In this document: in pieces, positions 52,365 to 61,428 of the stretch
Position numbering within the stretch: position 1 is the stretch's first letter
Layout: each line of letters starts with the position of its first letter
DNA from: Aliivibrio sp. EL58
GTDB lineage: Bacteria > Pseudomonadota > Gammaproteobacteria > Enterobacterales > Vibrionaceae
Assembly (NCBI RefSeq): GCF_900312675.1
Contig: NZ_OMPC01000012.1
Span: forward strand, 171,700 to 235,699
Reading direction: 5' to 3'
DNA length: 64,000 nt
The notes under the pieces: model-generated
Seen by the model: only the letters and a program-made list of their open reading frames with translations
The model's database searches: none
What the model was told of the DNA's origin: nothing
Position numbers and translations under genes: made by a program

Positions 52365-52530
52365 AAGCATCAATCAAACAATTTGTGATGGAAAGAGAAA
52401 AAAGATTAATTTTCACCTTGAAAAAAGTGAACTCCATCCCTATTTACTGAATAATGCAGTAAGAATTTAATCGGTTTGGCAATGATGCCGAGCTTGAAAA
52501 CTTTTTATTATTTAATTGAGAGGACAAAAC

Positions 52531-53694
52531 ATGTCTGTAATCAAGATGACTGACCTGGAACTTGCAGGTAAACGCGTATTTATCCGTGCTGACCTAAACG
52601 TACCAGTTAAAGATGGTAAAGTAACTTCTGATGCTCGTATCCTTGCATCTCTACCAACTATCAAGCTTTGCTTGGAAGCTGGCGCTAAAGTAATGGTTAC
52701 TTCTCACCTAGGTCGTCCAACGGAAGGCGAATACAACGAAGAGTTCTCTCTAGCTCCTGTAGTTAACTACTTAAATGACGCACTAGATTGTGACGTTAAA
52801 CTAGCGAAAGATTACCTAGATGGTCTTGAACTAAACGCTGGTGAGCTAGTTGTTCTTGAAAACGTTCGCTTTAACAAAGGCGAGAAGAAGAACGAAGAAG
52901 AGCTTTCTAAAAAATACGCAGCATTATGTGACATCTTCGTGATGGACGCATTCGGTACTGCTCACCGTGCTCAAGCGTCAACTCACGGTGTTGGCATGAA
53001 CGCTCCTGTAGCGTGTGCTGGTCCTCTTCTAGCTGCTGAACTTGAAGCACTAGGTAAAGCAATGGATAAGCCTGCTCGTCCATTAGTTGCTATCGTTGGT
53101 GGTTCTAAAGTATCTACTAAACTGACTGTTCTTGAGTCTCTATCTAAAATCGCTGACCAACTTGTTGTTGGTGGTGGTATCGCGAATACATTCATCGCTG
53201 CTGAAGGCCACAACGTAGGTAAGTCTTTATACGAAGCTGACCTAGTTGAAACTGCTCAAAAACTAATGAAAGAGTGTGCAATCCCAGTAGCTACTGACGT
53301 TGCATGTGCAAAAGCATTTGATGAAAACGCTGAAGCTGAAATCAAGCACGTTTCTGAAGTACAAGACGACGACATGATCTTCGACCTTGGTCCAGATTCA
53401 ACTGCTGCTCTTGCTGAAATCATCAGCAACGCAAAAACAATTCTTTGGAATGGCCCAGTTGGCGTATTTGAATTCAAAAACTTTGAAGCAGGTACTGCAG
53501 GTATTTCTAAAGCAATCGCTGATTCTGAAGGTTTCTCTGTAGCAGGTGGTGGTGATACGCTAGCAGCTATCGATAAGTTCGGTATCAAAGCTGACGTTTC
53601 TTACATTTCTACAGGTGGCGGTGCATTCCTTGAGTTCGTTGAAGGTAAAGTACTTCCTGCTGTAGCAATGCTTGAAGAGCGTGCTAAAGCATAA
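52531..53694 (+). CDS. pgk: Phosphoglycerate kinase
   Basis: Pgk makes ATP from 1,3-bisphosphoglycerate in glycolysis. The 387-residue enzyme has RADLNVPV (N-terminal substrate site), [10 protein letters not shown], the GGSKVSTKL hinge and GGGDTLAA nucleotide-binding end. AGAGGA 7 bp before the ATG at 52531 decides the start; the frame is open to 52516. Codon use is strongly biased, as expected for a highly expressed gene. Confidence 0.97.
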   Translation: MSVIKMTDLELAGKRVFIRADLNVPVKDGKVTSDARILASLPTIKLCLEAGAKVMVTSHLGRPTEGEYNEEFSLAPVVNYLNDALDCDVKLAKDYLDGLELNAGELVVLENVRFNKGEKKNEEELSKKYAALCDIFVMDAFGTAHRAQASTHGVGMNAPVACAGPLLAAELEALGKAMDKPARPLVAIVGGSKVSTKLTVLESLSKIADQLVVGGGIANTFIAAEGHNVGKSLYEADLVETAQKLMKECAIPVATDVACAKAFDENAEAEIKHVSEVQDDDMIFDLGPDSTAALAEIISNAKTILWNGPVGVFEFKNFEAGTAGISKAIADSEGFSVAGGGDTLAAIDKFGIKADVSYISTGGGAFLEFVEGKVLPAVAMLEERAKA

Positions 53695-53701
53695 TTATTT
53701 G

Positions 53702-53731
53702 AAAAGCGGGGATTTTTGATTCCCGCTTTTT
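53702..53731 (+). terminator. Terminator after pgk
   Basis: AAAAGCGGGGA/TTCCCGCTTTT stem with a short T-rich loop, ending in TTTTTG. Transcripts from epd-pgk can end here before fbaA. Confidence 0.8.
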
Positions 53732-53735
53732 GCGT

Positions 53736-53764
53736 TTGTTGATGACCATGTTTATTGATACAAT
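53736..53764 (+). promoter_or_regulatory. Likely fbaA promoter
   Basis: TTGTTG, a 17-base spacer and TACAAT lie just after the pgk terminator and 85 bp before fbaA, suggesting fbaA has its own promoter. Confidence 0.5.
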
Positions 53765-53776
53765 AGCAAAAGTTGT

Positions 53777-53792
53777 GAGCAAACGTTTGCAA
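53777..53792. promoter_or_regulatory. PurR/LacI-family operator-like palindrome upstream of fbaA
   Basis: GAGCAAACGTTTGCAA contains a perfect 12-bp palindrome GCAAACGTTTGC, the core of the PurR operator. It sits just downstream of the predicted fbaA -10 (53759-53764), where a bound repressor would block transcription start. Confidence 0.5.
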
Positions 53793-53848
53793 AAATTTGA
53801 ACGTAAGTTTTTTAATTTTAAAACGATAGAATAAATAGGACTATTTCC

Positions 53849-54925
53849 ATGTCTAAGATCTTCGATTTTGTAAAACCTGGTGTGATTTCTGGCGACGACG
53901 TACAGAAAGTATTTGAAGTTGCAAAAGAAAACAAATTTGCTCTTCCTGCGGTAAACGTAGTAAACACTGATTCAATCAATGGTGTTTTAGAAGCAGCTTC
54001 TAAAGTTAAAGCTCCAGTTGTTGTTCAGTTCTCTAACGGTGGTGCTGGTTTCTTCGCTGGTAAAGGCGTTAAACTTGAAGGTCAAGGTGCACAAATCCTT
54101 GGTGCTGTAGCTGGTGCAAAATATGTACACGCTGTTGCTGCTTCTTACGGTGTTCCAGTTATCCTTCATACTGACCACGCTGCTAAGAAACTTCTTCCAT
54201 GGATCGACGGTCTACTAGACGCTGGTGAAGAATTCTTCGCACAAACTGGTAAGCCTCTATTCTCTTCTCACATGATCGACCTTTCTGAAGAGTCTCTAGA
54301 AGAAAACATCGAAATCTCTGCTAAATACCTTGCGCGTATGGCTAAGATGAACATGACTCTAGAAATCGAACTAGGTTGTACTGGTGGTGAAGAAGATGGC
54401 GTAGATAACTCTGATATGGACGAGTCTGAGCTTTACACTAAACCAGAAGACGTTGCATACGCATACGAGAAACTAATGGCTGTTAGCCCACGTTTCACTA
54501 TCGCTGCATCTTTCGGTAACGTACACGGTGTTTACCAAGCTGGTAACGTTGTTCTTACTCCTAAGATCCTACGTGATTCTCAAGCTTACTGTGCAGAGAA
54601 ATTCGGTATTGCACCTAACGCTCTAAACTTCGTATTCCACGGTGGTTCTGGTTCTTCTGAAGCAGAAATCCAAGAGTCTATCGGTTACGGTGTTATCAAA
54701 ATGAACATCGATACTGATACACAGTGGGCTACATGGGACGGTATCCGTACTTACTCTGCTGAAAACTTTGAATTCCTACAAGGTCAAATCGGTAACCCAA
54801 CTGGCGAATCTGCGCCAAACAAGAAGTACTACGATCCACGCGTATGGTTACGTGCTGGTCAAGCTTCTATGGTTACTCGTCTTGAGAAAGCATTTGCTGA
54901 CCTTAACGCAATCGACGTACTATAA
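53849..54925 (+). CDS. fbaA: Class II fructose-bisphosphate aldolase
   Basis: FbaA cleaves fructose-1,6-bisphosphate to triose phosphates with Zn2+. The 358-residue protein has the zinc ligands in HTDHAAKKLLPW and GNVHGVYQAGNV, and HGGSGSSEAEIQE near the C-terminus, all typical of the E. coli-type subgroup. It shows the strong codon bias of its neighbour pgk. The upstream operator is discussed separately. Confidence 0.97.
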   Translation: MSKIFDFVKPGVISGDDVQKVFEVAKENKFALPAVNVVNTDSINGVLEAASKVKAPVVVQFSNGGAGFFAGKGVKLEGQGAQILGAVAGAKYVHAVAASYGVPVILHTDHAAKKLLPWIDGLLDAGEEFFAQTGKPLFSSHMIDLSEESLEENIEISAKYLARMAKMNMTLEIELGCTGGEEDGVDNSDMDESELYTKPEDVAYAYEKLMAVSPRFTIAASFGNVHGVYQAGNVVLTPKILRDSQAYCAEKFGIAPNALNFVFHGGSGSSEAEIQESIGYGVIKMNIDTDTQWATWDGIRTYSAENFEFLQGQIGNPTGESAPNKKYYDPRVWLRAGQASMVTRLEKAFADLNAIDVL

Positions 54926-54957
54926 TTTTTATTATAGACCGCTCGAATTGAGTTAAT

Positions 54958-54987
54958 AAAAAACCCGCTAATAGCGGGTTTTTTTAT
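54958..54987 (+). terminator. Terminator after fbaA
   Basis: AAACCCGCTA/TAGCGGGTTT stem followed by seven Ts. Confidence 0.88.
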
Positions 54988-55035
54988 GTCTGTAATCAGG
55001 GACTAGAGACGAGGATTTAGGGACGAGTTTTAGCT

Positions 55036-55072
55036 CTGGTTTTTACTCGAAGCGAAGCGTTCTTGTCCCTCG
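55036..55072 (+). repeat. REP-like repeat, copy C1 (partial)
   Basis: CGAAGCGAAGCGTTCTTGTC resembles the repeat core GCGAAGCGTTCTAGTC with one changed base. Around it are short GGGAC(T)AG-type words. Only the core is kept. Confidence 0.5.
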
Positions 55073-55093
55073 CGTCTAAGTTACTTCTAATAA

Positions 55094-55123
55094 AAAAGCA
55101 GCCTGTAAATACAGACTGCTTTT
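55094..55123. terminator. Terminator between fbaA and srmB
   Basis: AAAAGCAG/CTGCTTTT with an inner CTGT/ACAG helix. It lies 46 bp beyond the srmB stop and so is suited to ending srmB, next to repeat copy C2. Confidence 0.75.
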
Positions 55124-55168
55124 ATCGTTTCTAGCGCGTAGCGTTCTAGCTAGCGAAGCGTATAGAAA
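55124..55168 (+). repeat. REP-like repeat, copy C2
   Basis: ATCGTTTCTAG, then CGCGTAGCGTTCTAG, then CTAGCGAAGCGTATAG: the three repeat blocks in the same order as copy D and the complement of copy B1. It ends at the srmB stop codon. Confidence 0.65.
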
Positions 55169-56416
55169 TTACTTTTTCTTTTTCTTCTTCGGTGCAAGTT
55201 TCTTCGCTAAAGCCGCTTTTTTCTTCGCGTTCTTTTTCTGCTTATTCTTAAATACCGCTTTTTTATGTTGTGGCTTTAATCCTTCAACAAAGCGTTCTTT
55301 AATGATTTCATCTTCTTCTTTAACGTAACGACCAACGCGTTCCATCATCTTTTGGTCATGCGCTTCGATTAAAGAAACCGCGTTACCTTTTTTACCTGCG
55401 CGAGCAGTACGGCCGATACGGTGTAAATACACATCAGCGGTACGAGGCATATCAAAGTTAATTACATGACTAACATCAGGTAAATCGATACCACGAGCCG
55501 CTACATCGGTAGCAATCAACACGTTAACTTTACCATCACGGAAACGAGTAATCGCGTTATTTCGGCTTTCTTGAGGCATTTCACCTTGCAACCAAGCACA
55601 TGAGATCTTTGCGGTTTCTAAGTGACCACGAAGTTCAGCAAGACGCTCACGAGTTTTTACAAACACAATAGCGCGCTCAGTTTGGTTTGTTAGAATACTT
55701 TTCAGTAGTTCTATTTTATGCGGCAAGCTATCTGCACGGTGATACCACTGAGTGATTTTTTTACGTTCACGACGAGAGGGATCTGCAATGATTTTTGCTG
55801 GTTCATTTAGTAGATCAGCAGTAAAACCATCAACGCCACGGCCTTCTAATGTTGCAGAGAATAAGAAGGTTTGTTTACGCCAGCGACACTCTTTTGAAAG
55901 ACGGTCAACGACAGGACCAAAGCCCATATCTAACATACGGTCAGCTTCATCTAGGATCAGTGTTTCAATAGCACGACAGTCAAAGCGTTCAGCTTCGATG
56001 TATTCCATTAAGCGTCCTGGAGTTGCCACAACGATATCTTGAGTTCTTGCAAGAATATCAGCATGTTCTTGATAACTAATACCACCAGTAATTGTGAATA
56101 CTTTATGGTGAGTATATTTTGCTAGCTCACGAGCTTCATCTGCGACTTGAATAGCAAGCTCACGAGTTGGAGTTAGGATTAATACGCGCGCAGGACCAGG
56201 ATCACGACGAGGGAAATCGTCAAGATGCTGTAGGGCTGGCAATAAGAAAGCTGCAGATTTACCAGTACCAGTTGGAGCAGAAGCAAGGATATCTTTACCT
56301 TCTAATGCTTCAGGGATAGCCATAGCCTGAACTTGAGTTGGACGTTGATAACCAATCTCCTCAAGAGCGCGCAGTAGGTTAGGGGATAGATCGAGATCAG
56401 CAAACGTTTTGATCAC
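55169..56416 (-). CDS. srmB: DEAD-box RNA helicase SrmB
   Basis: SrmB assists early assembly of the 50S subunit. The 415-residue helicase has ASAPTGTGKSAAF (Walker A), VLILTPTRELA, ILDEADRMLDMGF (DEAD), FSATLEG (SAT) and HRIGRTARAGKKG (motif VI), then a Lys-rich tail. SrmB rather than another DEAD paralogue is favoured by DFPRRDPGPARVLILTPTRE and by the adjacent trmN6. The start is GTG at 56416, with GGAG ahead. Confidence 0.9.
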   Translation of the reverse strand: MIKTFADLDLSPNLLRALEEIGYQRPTQVQAMAIPEALEGKDILASAPTGTGKSAAFLLPALQHLDDFPRRDPGPARVLILTPTRELAIQVADEARELAKYTHHKVFTITGGISYQEHADILARTQDIVVATPGRLMEYIEAERFDCRAIETLILDEADRMLDMGFGPVVDRLSKECRWRKQTFLFSATLEGRGVDGFTADLLNEPAKIIADPSRRERKKITQWYHRADSLPHKIELLKSILTNQTERAIVFVKTRERLAELRGHLETAKISCAWLQGEMPQESRNNAITRFRDGKVNVLIATDVAARGIDLPDVSHVINFDMPRTADVYLHRIGRTARAGKKGNAVSLIEAHDQKMMERVGRYVKEEDEIIKERFVEGLKPQHKKAVFKNKQKKNAKKKAALAKKLAPKKKKKK

Positions 56417-56503
56417 TGTAGATTCTCCGTTCAGGTCTAAAGAGTATAAATATGATGTTAGCCAGACATTATAATGATTTATTAGAGATGGATCACCGAT
56501 CTT

Positions 56504-57208
56504 TTAATCCATATTGAGATAAAAGCCTTTTGTTAACTCAATAAAGGTACCACTATAGCCATTTTTACTATGAATTATTAATGTATTCTCTTGAAAGTTA
56601 TAAGGAAAAAGAGAAAGCTCAATCAATAAACGAGAAACTTCTTTTTTTTCTGTTGTTTTCACATTTGTCAGTTTAGTTAAGTTAAAACCGTCATTTTTAG
56701 CTATTTCAATAAATTTAGTGCCTTCAAAGAGCGGAAGAATGAAACTAGCTCGTCCTTTTGGTGAGAGTAATTTCTTGCTTTGGGATAAAAGATCACCAAA
56801 TGATAAAGAGTCTGTGTGGCGGGCAAAAGAACGCTCTCCTTTTTTGGACTGCTCTCCATTATTGAAATAAGGCGGATTACAAATAATCGCGTCGTATTTT
56901 TTTTCAGGCAGATACGAAAGAATGTCCTGATGAAATAATTGAATTCGATCATGCCATGGGCTGCGGTCAATATTTTTTTGTGCGACTTTAGCGGCAGCAG
57001 GCATTAATTCAACAGCATCAATATGACTTAGAGCCTCTCTTTGAGCGCACATTAAGCTAAGTAGGCCTGTTCCACAGCCTATATCTATTATAGATAAGCT
57101 ATTTGTAATACTGGCCCACGCCCCCAATAAGACGCCATCAGTACTGACGGGCATCCCACAATCACCAATATCGATATGGAACTGTTTGAAAGTGAAGCTT
57201 TTATTCAT
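56504..57208 (-). CDS. trmN: tRNA1(Val) (adenine-37-N6)-methyltransferase TrmN6
   Basis: TrmN6 (YfiC) makes m6A37 in tRNA1-Val. The 234-residue enzyme has the SAM motif IIDIGCGTGLLSLMCAQR and the N6-adenine catalytic motif NPPYF at about 110-114. In E. coli yfiC and srmB are divergent neighbours; here both are on the minus strand with trmN6 87 bp upstream of srmB, a local rearrangement. Confidence 0.92.
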   Translation of the reverse strand: MNKSFTFKQFHIDIGDCGMPVSTDGVLLGAWASITNSLSIIDIGCGTGLLSLMCAQREALSHIDAVELMPAAAKVAQKNIDRSPWHDRIQLFHQDILSYLPEKKYDAIICNPPYFNNGEQSKKGERSFARHTDSLSFGDLLSQSKKLLSPKGRASFILPLFEGTKFIEIAKNDGFNLTKLTNVKTTEKKEVSRLLIELSLFPYNFQENTLIIHSKNGYSGTFIELTKGFYLNMD

Positions 57209-57496
57209 AGTTGCCCTTTAAATGGTAATGGTTGTTAATGTTGTAATTTTAATGTTAATTGGTGTGATGTTCTATTCTTGATCTTTTGTTGATTCTTTTA
57301 ATGTTAATTGATCACTCTTTTATAAAAGCGATTAATAGATGATTACACTGCTTTTTGGACCTGTGGCAATTTGATTATGGTGTTTTTATCTAAGCTATTG
57401 CGAATTATTGATAATTTGTTCATTATTCTTACATAAATATCAAAAAAGATATAAAACACAACATTTAATACACACAACATTATACAAGGGTTTCTT

Positions 57497-58810
57497 ATGA
57501 AACAATCATTAAAACTCACCGATATCATTGCCGTTGGCTTTATGCTTTTTGCCTTCTTTTTAGGCGCAGGTAATATCATCTTTCCACCAATCGCAGGTCA
57601 AATGGCGGGTGAGCACGTATACAGTGCAATGGGTGGCTTTCTAATTACAGCGGTCGGGTTACCATTATTAACAATCATTGCTATTGGTATTGCTGGCGGT
57701 TCTTGGCAGCAGCTTACTCGTGATTTACCACCAAAAGTCGCGATGATCATGGCAATCCTGATGTTTGTGATTATTGGCCCTGCATTTGCTGCACCACGTA
57801 CAGGCTTGGTTGCTTATGAGATGGCTGCAAAACCATTTATGTCAGCAGAAGCTGGACAGTTATCATTAACTCTATTCTCAATTGCCTTCTTTTCAATCGC
57901 AATGTTTTTTGCATGGTCTCAAGGAAAGCTTATCGATACGATTGGTAAATTTCTAACACCTGCATTATTTGTCGGTTTAATCATTTTAGCGATTGCGGTA
58001 TTTGTAAACCCACAAGGTGACATTGTGGCAGCAACAGGCAACTATATCGATCAACCTTTAACGACGGGCTTCTTTGAAGGTTACAACACCATGGATACGT
58101 TTGGTGCGTTAATGTTTGGTATTTTAATTATTGATGCATTAAAAAAGAAAGGCATTACAGAGCACAAAGCAACAACTAAGTATTTAACAATGGCGGGCTG
58201 TATTGCTGCTCTTGGTTTGGCGTTTGTATATATTTCTTTATTCTACTTAGGTGCGACATCAAGTACGGTTGCAGCCGGTGCTGAAAATGGTGGTGCAATT
58301 CTAACTGCTTATACTCATGCATTATTTGGGTCTTCTGGCCAAATCGTATTATCAGTTATCGTATTAATTGCATGTCTAACCACGGCTATTGGTCTTATCT
58401 CTGCATGTGCAGATTACTTTAGCTCTATCTGTAAAGTAACGTACAAAACATGGGTTATTGTGGTTGGTGTTGCGTGTGCAGTAGTTGCTAACGTAGGATT
58501 AACTCAATTGATTACACTGTCTGTTCCTGTGTTATTTTTACTTTACCCAGTGGCAATTGCATTAGTTGCGTTAGCATTTACTCGCAAATTTATGCCTAAT
58601 CCTCGTCTTGCATACCGTGTTGTGATTTTAGTTGCGACCTGTTTTGCGGTATTAGATGCAGCGAAAGTGGCGGGTGCAGATATGTCAGCATTCTCTATGC
58701 TACCAATGTTTGAGCATGGTATGGCTTGGGTTATCCCAACGTTTGTGTCGATGATTGCTGTTCGTTTTGTTGGTAAGAAAGAAGACGAACTAGTAACTGA
58801 AAACGCATAA
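57497..58810 (+). CDS. brnQ: Branched-chain amino acid transporter BrnQ
   Basis: BrnQ imports leucine, isoleucine and valine with sodium or protons (LIVCS family). The 437-residue membrane protein has about twelve hydrophobic segments and the N-terminal signature FFLGAGNIIFPPIAGQMAG. It stands alone, with a 288-bp AT-rich gap upstream that I cannot interpret further. Confidence 0.94.
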   Translation: MKQSLKLTDIIAVGFMLFAFFLGAGNIIFPPIAGQMAGEHVYSAMGGFLITAVGLPLLTIIAIGIAGGSWQQLTRDLPPKVAMIMAILMFVIIGPAFAAPRTGLVAYEMAAKPFMSAEAGQLSLTLFSIAFFSIAMFFAWSQGKLIDTIGKFLTPALFVGLIILAIAVFVNPQGDIVAATGNYIDQPLTTGFFEGYNTMDTFGALMFGILIIDALKKKGITEHKATTKYLTMAGCIAALGLAFVYISLFYLGATSSTVAAGAENGGAILTAYTHALFGSSGQIVLSVIVLIACLTTAIGLISACADYFSSICKVTYKTWVIVVGVACAVVANVGLTQLITLSVPVLFLLYPVAIALVALAFTRKFMPNPRLAYRVVILVATCFAVLDAAKVAGADMSAFSMLPMFEHGMAWVIPTFVSMIAVRFVGKKEDELVTENA

Positions 58811-58830
58811 TTCTAGAAACTAGAAATTAT

Positions 58831-58866
58831 AAGAGCGAGTGTAACTGTTTAAGTTTACTCGCTCTT
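58831..58866. terminator. Terminator between brnQ and fldB
   Basis: AAGAGCGAGT and its complement (10 bp) with a 16-base loop and a TTTTCTTTT tail. It lies beside repeat copy D; the left flank CTAGAAA recalls the copy B terminator. Confidence 0.75.
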
Positions 58867-58918
58867 TTCTTTTATAGGAGCGAAGCGATCTAGTTAGCAA
58901 AGCGTATCGTTTCTAGTT
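58867..58918 (+). repeat. REP-like repeat, copy D
   Basis: TTTTATAGGAGCGAAGCG, then ATCTAGTTAGCAAAGCG, then TATCGTTTCTAG: the most complete copy. It ends at the fldB stop codon, as copies B2 and C2 end at the ruvX and srmB stops. Confidence 0.65.
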
Positions 58919-59437
58919 TTAAAGTGAATCGTGATACTCCACTAACACTTGTTCACACCACTGCTCAATACGCTCATCACTTTTATCGTATTGGCTGTCT
59001 TCATCTAACGCCAAACCAACAAAGTGAGATTCATCTTCAGTCAACGCTTTTGATGCATCAAACTGATAACCTTCATTTTTCCAATAACCGATAAACTTAG
59101 CGTTTGTTGCTTTTAATTCATAGTGCAATAGACCCATTGCATCTAAGAACCATTCGCCATAGCCTTCTTGATCTCCTAGACCAAATAGAGCAATAGTTTT
59201 ACCTTCTAGAGAAAGACCATCTAACTCTTCCCACACGGCTAACCAGTCTTCTTGAATTTCACCAAAATCCCACGTTGATATCCCAAGCAATAGCAGATCG
59301 TAATCATTCATTGTTGCTACTGATGTCTCTTTAATATTGTAGATATCAACCAGTTCTTCACCCATGATTGCTCTGATTTTTTCAGAAGCCATTTCGGTAT
59401 AACAAGTGGAAGAGCCGTAAAACAGACCAATTTTCAT
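58919..59437 (-). CDS. fldB: Flavodoxin FldB
   Basis: Flavodoxin carries electrons on FMN. The 172-residue protein has the phosphate loop [13 protein letters not shown], the [11 protein letters not shown] loop typical of FldB, and [13 protein letters not shown]. Start at 59437 (MKIGLFYGS) matches the family; four codons are open upstream to 59449. In E. coli fldB and xerD are also divergent neighbours. Confidence 0.94.
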   Translation of the reverse strand: MKIGLFYGSSTCYTEMASEKIRAIMGEELVDIYNIKETSVATMNDYDLLLLGISTWDFGEIQEDWLAVWEELDGLSLEGKTIALFGLGDQEGYGEWFLDAMGLLHYELKATNAKFIGYWKNEGYQFDASKALTEDESHFVGLALDEDSQYDKSDERIEQWCEQVLVEYHDSL

Positions 59438-59579
59438 TTTAACTACCATATTAATGAGGACGAAAGCCTAGTGTACCGCAAATGATTCTTAAAATTAAAC
59501 TTGCAATGAAAGCAGTGATAATTGTTTAATACTGTAATTCTAACCAGTATTTTTTGGTTTTCAGTAAATGGTGATGGCA

Positions 59580-60476
59580 ATGAACAATGATATGGCTTTA
59601 ATTGAACGTTTTTTAGATACCATGTGGATGGAGCGTGGCTTATCAGAAAATACCTTGGCTTCGTATCGAAATGATTTGGTGAAATTACTGCAATGGCTAG
59701 AAGATAATCATTATAAATGTGCCTCTATTTCAGCAATGGGATTAAATGAATATCAAGCGTACTTGGTAGATAAAGAATACAAACAGACTTCACGAGCTCG
59801 TATGTTGTCAGCACTTCGTCGATTCTTTCAGTATTTACATCGTGAGAAAATTCGTGGTGATGATCCAACCGCATTATTGATGAGCCCTAAGCTACCGCAA
59901 CGATTACCAAAAGATTTAAGTGAAGAGCAAGTAAACGATTTATTAGAAGCGCCAAATGTAGACGATCCATTAGAGCTTCGAGATCGCGCCATGTTAGAAC
60001 TGCTTTATGCAACAGGCCTACGTGTAACTGAGTTAGTTAGCTTAACCATGGAAAATTTGAGCCTTCGCCAAGGTGTTGTTCGTGTTACTGGTAAGGGTGA
60101 TAAAGAGCGTTTGGTTCCAATGGGGGAGAATGCGGTTGATTGGATTCAAACTTTTTTAGACCAAGGGCGCCCAGCCTTACTTGGTGAAAAGAGTTCAGAT
60201 GTGGTATTCCCAAGCAAACGCGCAAGACAAATGACAAGACAAACCTTTTGGCATCGTATTAAACATTACGCAGTGATCGCCGGTATTGATACTGACAAAT
60301 TATCGCCTCACGTTTTACGGCATGCGTTTGCGACACATTTACTAAACTATGGTGCAGATCTACGTGTCGTACAAATGTTGCTAGGACATAGTGATCTTTC
60401 GACAACACAAATATATACTCACGTAGCAACGGAACGTTTGAAACAGATCCATCAAGAACACCACCCTCGTTCATAA
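59580..60476 (+). CDS. xerD: Site-specific tyrosine recombinase XerD
   Basis: XerD with XerC resolves chromosome dimers at dif under FtsK control. The 298-residue recombinase has the catalytic set: Arg in YATGLRVTELV, Lys in TGKGDKERL, HxxR in SPHVLRHAFATH, LLGHSDLSTTQIYTHV with the nucleophilic Tyr. The ATG at 59580 gives the E. coli length; the frame is open four codons further. It is the housekeeping XerD, not a phage integrase: xerD-dsbC-recJ-prfB is the conserved order. Confidence 0.96.
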   Translation: MNNDMALIERFLDTMWMERGLSENTLASYRNDLVKLLQWLEDNHYKCASISAMGLNEYQAYLVDKEYKQTSRARMLSALRRFFQYLHREKIRGDDPTALLMSPKLPQRLPKDLSEEQVNDLLEAPNVDDPLELRDRAMLELLYATGLRVTELVSLTMENLSLRQGVVRVTGKGDKERLVPMGENAVDWIQTFLDQGRPALLGEKSSDVVFPSKRARQMTRQTFWHRIKHYAVIAGIDTDKLSPHVLRHAFATHLLNYGADLRVVQMLLGHSDLSTTQIYTHVATERLKQIHQEHHPRS

Positions 60477-60552
60477 GTGAAAGGGAACTTCTTGTTGGTT
60501 TACTACTCTAAAATTTAAACCTTCTATTATTACTTTTTTTATAGGTACTTTT

Positions 60553-61329
60553 ATGTCATTTATTCGCCGTACTAGCGCGATGTGTATTGCTTTATTAAGT
60601 GTTATTTCTTTTACCGCGTGTTCTGATGAGCAAGCAAAAGAAAAAGCAGCGTCACCATCAGTGGTTGAAGCTTCTCAGACTGATTCAGAGCAAGCGATTA
60701 CTCAGCGTTTAACGACATTAGGCTTGCCTGTTGAAGCAATTCACGATTCTGAAGTGGATGGATTTAAACAAGTAGAAACGCCATTTGGTATTTTTTATGT
60801 ATCAGGTGACGGTAAACATTTTATTCAAGGTCGTATTTTTGAGTTTGATGAAAATGGCAACATGAAAGATTTATTAGCGGCTCGTTTTGCTAAATTAGTT
60901 GATAGTCAAAGCGAAAACATGATCGTGTTCCCTGCGAAAAATGAAAAGCATGTCATTACAGTTTTCACTGATATTACTTGTGGCTACTGTACTAAGTTAC
61001 ATAAAGAGATGAAAGACTATAATGATGCTGGCATTACTGTACGTTATTTAGCATACCCTCGCCAAGGTTACCAAGGTTCTGTTGCTGATAAAATGGCTCA
61101 GATTTGGTGTGCTGATGATAAGCAACAGGCGATGGAAGATGCAAAATCAAACCGTGCAATTAATGGGTCAAAACCAGCAACCGCTCAGTGTAAGAACATC
61201 ATTAAAGAACAATACTTATTAGGCCGTAAAATGGGTGTAAATGGTACACCTGCGATTGTACTGCCTAATGGTGATCTCGTTCCTGGTTACAAACCAGCAC
61301 AAGAGCTTTTGAAAGACTTAGAAAAATAA
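60553..61329 (+). CDS. dsbC: Thiol:disulfide isomerase DsbC
   Basis: DsbC shuffles wrong disulfides in periplasmic proteins. The 258-residue protein has a signal peptide, the dimerisation domain (about 45-100) and a thioredoxin-fold domain with active site CGYC and the cis-Pro loop VNGTPAIVLPNG. The signal ends FTAC-SDEQ, close to a lipobox, followed by a low-complexity linker absent from E. coli DsbC, so the mature form may be lipid-anchored. It lies between xerD and recJ. Confidence 0.94.
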   Translation: MSFIRRTSAMCIALLSVISFTACSDEQAKEKAASPSVVEASQTDSEQAITQRLTTLGLPVEAIHDSEVDGFKQVETPFGIFYVSGDGKHFIQGRIFEFDENGNMKDLLAARFAKLVDSQSENMIVFPAKNEKHVITVFTDITCGYCTKLHKEMKDYNDAGITVRYLAYPRQGYQGSVADKMAQIWCADDKQQAMEDAKSNRAINGSKPATAQCKNIIKEQYLLGRKMGVNGTPAIVLPNGDLVPGYKPAQELLKDLEK

Positions 61330-61348
61330 TTCTTTCTTAACCGAATTT

Positions 61349-61397
61349 AAATCCCCGCAATACTTATTTAAATTAAGTATGCTGCGGGGATTTTTTT
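61349..61397 (+). terminator. Terminator-like hairpin after dsbC
   Basis: AAATCCCCGCA and its complement flank an inner ATACTTA/TAAGTAT helix, followed by T7. recJ starts 32 bp later, so some read-through or a local promoter is needed. Confidence 0.8.
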
Positions 61398-61428
61398 ATC
61401 TTTATAAATCTAACCTTGGGCCATTATC

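Noticed and set aside
56399-56414. PurR-like AGCAAACGTTTTGATC at the srmB start
   Set aside because: It encodes the first srmB codons (IKTFAD) and lacks the right half-site, so it is best read as coding sequence.
57343-57579. A 78-codon minus-strand ORF at the brnQ start
   Set aside because: It overlaps the brnQ N-terminus, has no ribosome site that I can see, and shows no recognisable motif.
59580-60476. Tyrosine recombinase as the mark of an integrated element
   Set aside because: It has the XerD sequence and the conserved xerD-dsbC-recJ-prfB neighbours; no att repeats or phage genes are present.
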